Below are positions 56,193 to 61,966 of a stretch of 61,966 bases of DNA, piece by piece (position 1 is the stretch's first letter; each line of letters begins with the position of its first letter). The position numbers and the translations under genes were made by a program. Source of the stretch: JBHELQ01 sp046262995 (GTDB lineage Bacteria > Actinomycetota > Thermoleophilia > Solirubrobacterales > Thermoleophilaceae); NCBI GenBank assembly GCA_046262995.1, contig JBHELQ010000139.1, positions 1 to 61,966 on the forward strand, in the 5' to 3' direction. Below the pieces are notes generated by a model, which worked only from the letters and a program-made list of their open reading frames with translations, did no database searches and was not told the DNA's origin.

Positions 56193-57008
56193 GTGCCCCT
56201 CTCCCCCCTCGTCGCTCGCTACGACCAGCTGATCCTGGATCTGGACGGCTGTGTGTATGTCGGCGACGAGCCGACGCCCGGCGCCGCGGAGGCCGTGGCA
56301 GCGCTGAGGCAAGCGGGGAAGAGGATCGCGTTCGCGACCAACGACCCGCGCCACGCAGGCGAGGAGTACGTCACGAGGCTGTGGGGCCTGGGCATCCAGG
56401 CCTCCCTGGCGGACGTCGTCACGGTCGGCGGCGCCGTGCAGCATCTGCTCGCCGAGACCAGAGGGGGTCGCACGGCCTTCGTGATCGGTACGCAGCCGAT
56501 GCAGCAGCACGTCACGGACGCCGGACTGCGGTTGTTGAACGGCACCGACCTCGCGTCACGGGCGGAGGTGGTCCTGGTGGCGGGGACAGAGGAGCTCGTC
56601 TACGACGACTTGAAGAACGCCACCCTCGCGGTCGCTCGTGGCGCCGACTTCCTGGCTACCGGGCGCGACCCCACCTACCCGCGGCCCGACGGCTACTGGC
56701 CGGGAACCGGCGCCGTCCTGGCCGCGGTCGAGTACGCCTCGGGGCGGAAGGCGGGCATCGTCGGCAAGCCGGAGCCGCAGCTGTTCCTGACGGCGCTCGA
56801 CCGGCTGGGCCCGGGACGCACGCTGGTGGTGGGAGACCGGCTCGACAGCGACGTGGCAGCGGCCGCCCGGGTCGAGCTCGACGCGGCGCTCGTGCTTACC
56901 GGACAGACCAGGCGCGAGGACCTGGACGGCGCCGATCCTCAGCCGGTGGCCGTGGCCGACAGCCTGGCCGCGCTCGTGACTCGCGACGGCGCGGGGGCGG
57001 GCAACTAG
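56193..57008 (+). CDS. HAD hydrolase, NagD subfamily
   Basis: 271 residues. Motif I is LILDLDGCVYVGD (nucleophile Asp), motif II the AFATNDPRH region, motif III Lys in GIVGKPEPQLF, and motif IV VVGDRLDSDV. The large C2 cap between II and III marks HAD-IIA/NagD, which dephosphorylate sugar or glycerol phosphates and pyridoxal phosphate. Substrate unknown. GTG start fits the shared promoter. Confidence 0.93.
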   Translation: MPLSPLVARYDQLILDLDGCVYVGDEPTPGAAEAVAALRQAGKRIAFATNDPRHAGEEYVTRLWGLGIQASLADVVTVGGAVQHLLAETRGGRTAFVIGTQPMQQHVTDAGLRLLNGTDLASRAEVVLVAGTEELVYDDLKNATLAVARGADFLATGRDPTYPRPDGYWPGTGAVLAAVEYASGRKAGIVGKPEPQLFLTALDRLGPGRTLVVGDRLDSDVAAAARVELDAALVLTGQTRREDLDGADPQPVAVADSLAALVTRDGAGAGN

Positions 57009-57520
57009 GCCGCAGCCGGGAGGTCCCGAACGCCGCCCACGTCTGCCGCGTCCACCCCGAGAAGCGTGCAGGCCGCGGGCGTGACCGTGAGCCCGGTGGC
57101 GGCTGCGGCGGACAGCGCCTCCGCCGGATCGGCGTTCCGCGCCTCGTACAGGTGGGCCGCGCAGACCGCGGCCACGAAGTCGGTGTGGCGGTTGCCGTGC
57201 AGCGCGACGGCCCCCCGCCGCCGGAGCTCGCGGCGGAGCAGCGGCAGCAACTCCTCGAGTGCGTCCGCACCCTCGGAGGTTGCAGCCACGGGCACGTGGT
57301 GCCAGCCGAGCCCGGCGCGCTCGTAGTCGCCCAGGTTGTGCCGGGTCGTCATGGTCGACACGACCAGGCGGACGCCGTGGGCCTGCAGGTAGGCGATCTG
57401 GGCCGCACGCCGCTCCGGGCGATGGCTCCTTCCGCCGCCCCCGGGGCGCTCGAGCGCGCACAGCTTGCGCGGCCTGGCCCACCAGATCCTCCGCGGCTCG
57501 CTGATCGCTTCCCTACTCAT
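57005..57520 (-). CDS. Dual-specificity-phosphatase-fold protein without the catalytic Cys loop
   Basis: 171 residues. YLQAHGVRLVVSTMTTRHN and YERAGLGWHHVPV, then DALEELLPLLRREL, follow the layout of small dual-specificity phosphatases. Where active enzymes have HCxxGxxRT, this has ALHGNRHTDFVAAVCAAH: the Cys and about three loop residues are missing, while the flanking His, Arg-His-Thr and VAA helix remain. I infer a pseudophosphatase that might bind rather than hydrolyse phosphate. Start ATG 57520 is chosen before the first helix; longer starts overlap the divergent gene. It overlaps the HAD gene by 4 bases at the 3' end. Confidence 0.62.
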   Translation of the reverse strand: MSREAISEPRRIWWARPRKLCALERPGGGGRSHRPERRAAQIAYLQAHGVRLVVSTMTTRHNLGDYERAGLGWHHVPVAATSEGADALEELLPLLRRELRRRGAVALHGNRHTDFVAAVCAAHLYEARNADPAEALSAAAATGLTVTPAACTLLGVDAADVGGVRDLPAAA

Positions 57521-57561
57521 GGGTCGGGCCGTTAAGCGCGTGCGGCTCGGAGTTCGCCCCA

Positions 57562-57567
57562 TAGACT
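57562..57567 (+). promoter_or_regulatory. Candidate -10 box (TAGACT)
   Basis: TAGACT ends 8 bases before ATG 57576 without a Shine-Dalgarno. Confidence 0.5.
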
Positions 57568-57575
57568 TGCCACGC

Positions 57576-58394
57576 ATGTGCCGTGTCTTCGGATGCGTGT
57601 CCGCGGAGCCGGTTTCGATCCGCCACGAGCTGCTGGAGGCGGAGAACCCGATGATCCGCCAGTCCGAGGAGCACGACTCGGGTTGGGGCATGGCGGTCTA
57701 CGAGAGATCCGACGGCGCACAGCCCAACTGCGTCCGGCTTCCGCAGGCCGCCCACTCGGACAGCGAGTTCGTCGAGGCCACCTTGCTGCGGGGGCGGATC
57801 TTCAACGTCCACGTCCGGCGCGCCACCATGGGCGGCCTCACGCCGGAGAACACCCATCCCTTCTGCCTGGGCAACTACTCCTTCGGCCACAACGGCACGG
57901 TCATGGAGTACCCGCGCCTGCTCGAAGCCGGGGTGCAGGAACCCGACGGCGACACCGATTCGGAGGTGGTCTTCAACCTCCTGATGCGCGACTACGACCC
58001 CGGTGACGCGATCGGCTCGCTCCGGCGCACGGTGCAGCTCGTGCTGGATCGCTCGGCGTTCTCCGGGCTCAACTTCCTCTTCTCCGACGGGGAGCGGCTG
58101 TACGCCTACCGGCTCGGGATGTTCGAGCTGCACTGGCTGGCGCGTCCGGGAGCGCTGCTGGTCGCATCGGAGAAGGTCACCGACGAGCAGTGGCACACCG
58201 TGCAGCAGGACGTTCTGCTCGTGCTCGATCCCGAGGACCTCGACGGTCCGCATGCCGAGCGGCTGCTGGGCGACGAGCTCGTCGGCAGGGCACGCGTCGT
58301 CAAGCTCGAGGACGGCGCCGACCTGCGCGGCGCCGAGCGGGGCGCCTTCGCGGCCGAGCGGGCCGCCCGCCTGACGGTCTCGACGCACGAGTGA
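57576..58394 (+). CDS. Class II glutamine amidotransferase domain protein
   Basis: 272 residues. It starts MCRVFGCVSAEP, with Cys2 as the N-terminal nucleophile after Met removal, which fixes the start. FNVHVRRATMGGLTPENTHP and FGHNGTVMEYPRLL with TDSEVVFNLLM are the other Ntn-amidotransferase motifs. It would hydrolyse glutamine or a related gamma-glutamyl amide. It is a stand-alone domain of the YafJ/EgtC type; no ergothioneine genes are nearby, so EgtC is not assigned. It overlaps the next gene by 4 bases. Confidence 0.9.
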   Translation: MCRVFGCVSAEPVSIRHELLEAENPMIRQSEEHDSGWGMAVYERSDGAQPNCVRLPQAAHSDSEFVEATLLRGRIFNVHVRRATMGGLTPENTHPFCLGNYSFGHNGTVMEYPRLLEAGVQEPDGDTDSEVVFNLLMRDYDPGDAIGSLRRTVQLVLDRSAFSGLNFLFSDGERLYAYRLGMFELHWLARPGALLVASEKVTDEQWHTVQQDVLLVLDPEDLDGPHAERLLGDELVGRARVVKLEDGADLRGAERGAFAAERAARLTVSTHE

Positions 58395-59266
58395 CGCGCC
58401 GGCTGGCGCTGCTCGCGAACCCGTCGGCCGCCGGGGGGCGCTCGCTCACGGTGCTGAGGGAGCTCTCCGCCGAGCTCGACCGCCTGGGCGCGGAGCACCG
58501 GACGATCGAGACGATGAGCCTTGAGCACGCCGCCGAGGAGGCTCAGCAGGCGGCGGCCCGGGGCGAGACACCCACGGCGGTCGGCGGAGACGGGCTCGTC
58601 CGCCCCATCGCCGGCGCCCTCCGCCACAGCGAAGCGGCCCTGGCAATCGCCCCGGCCGGCCGCGGGAACGACTTCGCGCGCGTGCTCGGCATCCCGGCAG
58701 AGCCCGCCGCCGCCGCTCGTACGGCGCTCGAGGGCGTGGAGCGGCTGGTGGACGTGGCCGAGGTGGACGGCACGCCCTTCATCGGCATCGCCAGCCTGGG
58801 CTTCGACTCGGAGGCAAACCGGATCGCCAACGAGGCGCGCCGCATCAAGGGGAACCTCGTGTACTTCTACGCCGGGGTGCGGGCCCTGGCCGGGTGGAAG
58901 CCGGCCACCTTCACCGCCGTCGTGGACGGCGAGCGCCACACCGTCAGGGGCTACGGCGTCGGTGTGGGGAACTCGAAGGCCTACGGCGGCGGCATGTACC
59001 TGCTCCCCCACGCCGAGCTCGACGACGGCAAGCTCGAGGTCCTGATGGTCGAGCAGCACTCCAAGCTGAGCTTCCTGGGGGCCATGGTCCGCGTGTTCAA
59101 GGGCACGCACCTGAGCGCTCCCTGGCACCTCTTCCAGGGCGAGGTCGTCGAGGTCAGCTCGGACCGGCCATTCGTGGTCTACGCCGACGGCGACCCACTG
59201 GCCACGACTCCCGTCACGCTGCGGATAGAGCGTCGCTGCCTGCGGGTCGTGGTCCCCGCGAGCTGA
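58391..59266 (+). CDS. Diacylglycerol kinase-like lipid kinase (YegS/DgkB family)
   Basis: 291 residues. N-terminal LLANPSAAGGRS, the nucleotide site VGGDGLVRPIAGAL (family consensus GGDGT; Thr is Leu here) and APAGRGNDFARVLG, then DVAEVDGTPFIGIASLGFDSE and the C-terminal YADGDPL. It phosphorylates a lipid such as diacylglycerol at the membrane, recycling it to phosphatidate for CdsA. GTG start in a GTGA overlap, and TGATG coupling to murT. Confidence 0.9.
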   Translation: MTRRLALLANPSAAGGRSLTVLRELSAELDRLGAEHRTIETMSLEHAAEEAQQAAARGETPTAVGGDGLVRPIAGALRHSEAALAIAPAGRGNDFARVLGIPAEPAAAARTALEGVERLVDVAEVDGTPFIGIASLGFDSEANRIANEARRIKGNLVYFYAGVRALAGWKPATFTAVVDGERHTVRGYGVGVGNSKAYGGGMYLLPHAELDDGKLEVLMVEQHSKLSFLGAMVRVFKGTHLSAPWHLFQGEVVEVSSDRPFVVYADGDPLATTPVTLRIERRCLRVVVPAS

Positions 59267-60618
59267 TGTTCCGGATCGCCCGCCTTCTCGCCCGGGCCCT
59301 GCGGGCGGCCAGCCGCCGCGTGGGCCGCAGCGGCGGCACCACGGCCCCTGGCCGGCTCCTGCTTCGGCTCTCGCCGAGCGCCCTCGAGCGGATGGCCCGC
59401 CAGGTCGACGAGAGCGTGTTGGTCTCGGCCACCAACGGCAAGACGACGACGGCCGCCATGGTCGCCGCCGCCCTCGAGCGGGCGGGCCGGCCCGTGGTCC
59501 ACAACCGCGCGGGCTCGAACATGGCCTGGGGGGTCGCCACCGCCCTGCTGGACGCCGGCCGGCGCCCCGGTGAGATCGGCCTGTTCGAGGTGGACGAGGC
59601 CTGGCTCCTGCCGGTGGCGCGGGACGTGCGCCCGCGGACCTACCTGCTTGCCAACCTCTTCCGCGACCAGCTCGACCGCTACGGAGAGCTGGAGCTGCTG
59701 GCGGACCGCTGGGCGGAGCTGGTCGGCTCGGAGGCGGGCCGCGCGCGCTTCGTGCTGAACGCCGACGACCCGCTCGTGGCCGATCTCGGGCGCGGCCGCG
59801 AGGGCGTCACCTACTTCGGCATCAGCGACGACTCGCAGGCGCTGCCGGCCCTCCAGCACGCGGCGGACTCGAAGCATTGCCGCAACTGCGGAACACCCTA
59901 CGTCTACGACGCCGTCTACCTGGGCCACCTGGGCCGCTACCGCTGCCCCAACTGCGGCCGGGACCGCCCCGAGCCGGGAATTGTCGCCACCGACGTGCTG
60001 TTGAAGGGCATGTCCGGCTCCGAGCTGCGCCTGCGGACGCCCGGCGGCGTGACTCCCCTGCGGCTCCCCCTGCCGGGGCTCTACAACGTCTACAACGCCG
60101 TGGCGGCCGCCGCGGCGGCGCTCGAGCTCGGCGTGGGCCTGGAGGACGTGCGAGCCGCGCTCGAGGGCTTCGGCGGCGCCTTCGGCCGGGTGGAGACGAT
60201 TCCGGTCGACGGGCGCTCGCTCTCGATCCTGCTCGTCAAGAATCCGGCCGGCGCCAACGAGGTCATGCGTACCCTGACGCTCGAGGACGGCGCGCTCGAC
60301 CTGTGGCTGGCGCTGAACGACGGAATCGCCGACGGCCGCGACGTCTCCTGGATCTGGGACGCCGACTTCGAGCTGCTGGCCGGCCGGGCTCGGCGCGTGA
60401 CCTGCTCCGGCACCCGCGCGGAGGAGATGGCGCTGCGGCTCAAGTACGCCGGCGTGGACGCGGAGCTGGCGGTCGACCGCGACCTGGGCCGCTCGCTCGA
60501 CTCGGCGCTCGCCGGCGCGGCCTCGGACAGCGTCTACGCCCTGCCGACCTACACCGCGCTGCTCGAGCTGCGCGACATACTGGCCCGGCGCGGGCTGGCC
60601 GCGAGGTGGTCCGAGTGA
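59266..60618 (+). CDS. murT: Lipid II isoglutaminyl synthase subunit MurT
   Basis: 450 residues of the Mur-ligase family. ATP loop SATNGKTTTAAMVAAALE near residue 54, LFRDQLDRYGE, and a Cys4 zinc ribbon CRNCGTPYV...CPNCGRD (about residues 205-228) typical of MurT. The C-terminal DUF1727 domain with LVKNPAGANEVMRTL follows. With GatD it amidates D-Glu in lipid II. A basic N-terminal helix may touch the membrane. It is coupled to the kinase gene before and the methyltransferase after. Confidence 0.95.
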   Translation: MFRIARLLARALRAASRRVGRSGGTTAPGRLLLRLSPSALERMARQVDESVLVSATNGKTTTAAMVAAALERAGRPVVHNRAGSNMAWGVATALLDAGRRPGEIGLFEVDEAWLLPVARDVRPRTYLLANLFRDQLDRYGELELLADRWAELVGSEAGRARFVLNADDPLVADLGRGREGVTYFGISDDSQALPALQHAADSKHCRNCGTPYVYDAVYLGHLGRYRCPNCGRDRPEPGIVATDVLLKGMSGSELRLRTPGGVTPLRLPLPGLYNVYNAVAAAAAALELGVGLEDVRAALEGFGGAFGRVETIPVDGRSLSILLVKNPAGANEVMRTLTLEDGALDLWLALNDGIADGRDVSWIWDADFELLAGRARRVTCSGTRAEEMALRLKYAGVDAELAVDRDLGRSLDSALAGAASDSVYALPTYTALLELRDILARRGLAARWSE

Positions 60619-61340
60619 AGGGCTCGATCGTCGCCTGGCACGACGTGGAGTGCGGCTCATACGAGGCGGACCTGCCGCTCTGGCGCGACCTCGCCGCAGA
60701 CCGCGCCGGTCCGGTGCTCGAGCTCGGCTGTGGCACCGGCCGCGTGGCGCTCGACCTGGCGACGCGCGGCCACCGGCTGACAGCCCTCGACTCCGACCCG
60801 AAGCTCGTGCGCGAGGCGGCGCGCCGCGCGCGACGGCGCGGCCTGCACCTGGAGGGAGTGACCGCGGACGCCCGCACGTTCTCCCTGCCCGGCCGCTACG
60901 GACTCGTGCTCGCGCCGATGCAGGTGTTCCAGCTCCTGGGCGGGCCGGAGGGGCGCCTCGGCGCTCTCGCCCGCATCCGGGATCACCTCGTTCCCGACGG
61001 ACTGCTGGCGATCGCGCTGGCGGATCCCTTCGAGGCGGTCCCCGCCGGCCGGGCCGCCCCGCCCCTCCCGGACGTGCGCGAGCAGGACGGCTGGGTGCTC
61101 TCGAGCCGGCCCATCGCCGTCCGCCAGGTCCCGAACGCTGTCGAGATCGAGCGATTGCGCCAGTCGGTCTCGCCGGCCGGGGAGCTTGAGGAGCAGGCGC
61201 ACCTCCTGTCCCTGGACGAGCTCAGTCCCGAGACCCTCGAAGCCGAGGCCGCTCGGGTCGGGCTCCGGGCCGCCGGGCGGCGGCAGGTGCCGGAGACGAG
61301 CGAGCACGTCGGTAGCACGATCGTGACCCTCTCCGCATGA
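60615..61340 (+). CDS. SAM-dependent methyltransferase between murT and gatD
   Basis: 241 residues of class I methyltransferase. SAM-binding motif VLELGCGTGRVALDLATRG, the acidic LTALDSDPKLV after strand 2, GVTADARTFSLPG and LVLAPMQVFQLLG. Substrate unknown. GTG start overlaps the murT stop and its stop overlaps the gatD start, each by 4 bases. In most genomes murT and gatD are neighbours, so this insertion hints at a role linked to lipid II or cell-wall modification, which is inference. Confidence 0.85.
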   Translation: MKGSIVAWHDVECGSYEADLPLWRDLAADRAGPVLELGCGTGRVALDLATRGHRLTALDSDPKLVREAARRARRRGLHLEGVTADARTFSLPGRYGLVLAPMQVFQLLGGPEGRLGALARIRDHLVPDGLLAIALADPFEAVPAGRAAPPLPDVREQDGWVLSSRPIAVRQVPNAVEIERLRQSVSPAGELEEQAHLLSLDELSPETLEAEAARVGLRAAGRRQVPETSEHVGSTIVTLSA

Positions 61341-61966
61341 CGACCTTGCGGGTATGCGCGCTCTATCCCGAGCTCATGAACATCTATGCCGACCGCGGCA
61401 ACCTCGCCGTGCTTCGCGCCCGCTGCGAGTGGCGCGGCCTGGGCTTCGAGCTTGCCTCCGCCTCCGTCGGTGAGCCTCTCGACCCGGACGGCCACGACGT
61501 CTACTACATGGGGGGCGGTCAGGACCGGGACCAGGCCATGGTGGCGCGCGAGATGGCCGGGTCGAAGCGCGATCCGCTGCACGCCGCGGCCGAACGGGGC
61601 GCCGTCCTGCTCGCGGTCTGCGGGGGCTACCAGCTGCTCGGCCACAGCTACGCGCTCGGCGACGAGGAGCTTCCGGGCATCGGCCTGGTCGACCTGCGCA
61701 CGGTGCGCGAGCCGGGCCCTCGCCTGATCGGCAACTGCGCGATCGAGACGGACCTGGGCTCCGGCCCGCAGGTGATCGCGGGCTTCGAGAATCACGGCGG
61801 GCGGACCTATCTGGGCTCAGATGCCCAGCCGCTCGGCCGCGTGCTCGCGGGACACGGCAACAACGGGCAGGACCGCACCGAGGGCGTGCGGCGCGGCAAC
61901 GTGATCGGCACCTACCTGCACGGGCCGCTCCTGCCGAAGAACGTCTGGCTGGCGGACAGGCTGATC
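61337..61966 (+). CDS. gatD: Lipid II isoglutaminyl synthase glutaminase subunit GatD (partial, 3' end outside)
   Basis: 210 residues visible before the window ends. It is a CobB/CobQ-like class I amidotransferase: VCALYPELMNIYADRGN opens the fold, the nucleophile is Cys95 in LAVCGGYQLLGHSY, and the catalytic His lies in GTYLHGPLLPKN. FENHGGRTYLG is also typical. It delivers ammonia to MurT. Start ATG overlaps the methyltransferase stop (ATGA). Family members are about 235-245 residues, so only a short C-terminal part is missing. Confidence 0.94.
   Translation, partial: MTTLRVCALYPELMNIYADRGNLAVLRARCEWRGLGFELASASVGEPLDPDGHDVYYMGGGQDRDQAMVAREMAGSKRDPLHAAAERGAVLLAVCGGYQLLGHSYALGDEELPGIGLVDLRTVREPGPRLIGNCAIETDLGSGPQVIAGFENHGGRTYLGSDAQPLGRVLAGHGNNGQDRTEGVRRGNVIGTYLHGPLLPKNVWLADRLI

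Noticed and set aside
57576..58394. EgtC ergothioneine hydrolase
   Set aside because: The amidotransferase fold fits, but no egtA, B, D or E genes are nearby, so the specific function is not supported.

Overview
This is a contiguous piece of a very GC-rich (about 70% by eye) bacterial chromosome. It starts inside a 23S rRNA gene and ends inside a gatD-like gene. The content points to a deep-branching actinobacterium, most likely class Thermoleophilia (Solirubrobacterales or Gaiellales type): sepF/yggT/divIVA division genes, a GarA-type FHA protein followed by an FtsR-type MerR regulator, MurT/GatD, WS/DGAT acyltransferase, a solitary MreB, an RsiG-like protein, many GTG/TTG starts and many 1-4 base start/stop overlaps. 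The class assignment is inference from gene content and order. No phylogeny was run.

Layout. 1-866: end of an rRNA operon (23S 3' part, 5S). 912-2363: small orphan genes and an HD-domain hydrolase. 2439-9305: murA, then a tightly coupled histidine block hisZ-G-D-B-H-A-F with no hisC, hisE or hisI. 9312-15889: CCA-adding enzyme, pgeF, yggS, an inserted opposite-strand hydrolase, then sepF-proC-yggT-lspA-rluD, closed by a clear intrinsic terminator. 16220-27002: rpsB-tsf-pyrH-frr-uppS-cdsA-lipoprotein-dxr-rseP, an AMP-forming acyl-CoA synthetase and ispG, so translation, undecaprenyl and CDP-lipid synthesis and the MEP pathway sit together. 26989-35495: a membrane GGDEF/HD-GYP protein, proS, a CDP-alcohol phosphatidyltransferase, a small RsiG-like putative c-di-GMP sensor, FHA and MerR regulators, apt, and an alkyl-DHAP-synthase-like flavoenzyme. 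35503-38712: an HTH/anti-sigma-like membrane protein, a thioesterase and NAD synthetase.

38837-44581 (minus strand) is the most unusual block: an ammonium-assimilation operon reading amt, glnB, an unrecognised 392-residue protein, a flotillin, and glnA, largely translationally coupled. Both classical covalent-control tyrosines are missing: PII position 51 is Ala, and the GlnA adenylylation tyrosine is Phe. I suggest nitrogen control here runs through ligand sensing and a membrane scaffold rather than covalent modification.

44702-57008: YbaK-like deacylase and WS/DGAT, DNA polymerase IV, a tandem-duplicated DUF4389 membrane protein, an M48 protease, SDR, MreB, a DivIVA-domain protein, several lineage-specific small proteins, a CnoX-like thioredoxin and a NagD-type HAD phosphatase. 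57005-61966: a phosphatase-fold protein lacking its catalytic loop, a class II amidotransferase, a diacylglycerol-kinase-like enzyme, and murT-methyltransferase-gatD, cut by the window end.

A recurring non-coding signal runs through the window. TANNNT or near-TANNNT hexamers lie 6-10 bases upstream of start codons that lack a Shine-Dalgarno, the expected geometry of leaderless transcription. In two places the -10 boxes of divergent genes overlap. No CRISPR array, tRNA gene, insertion sequence or prophage was seen.
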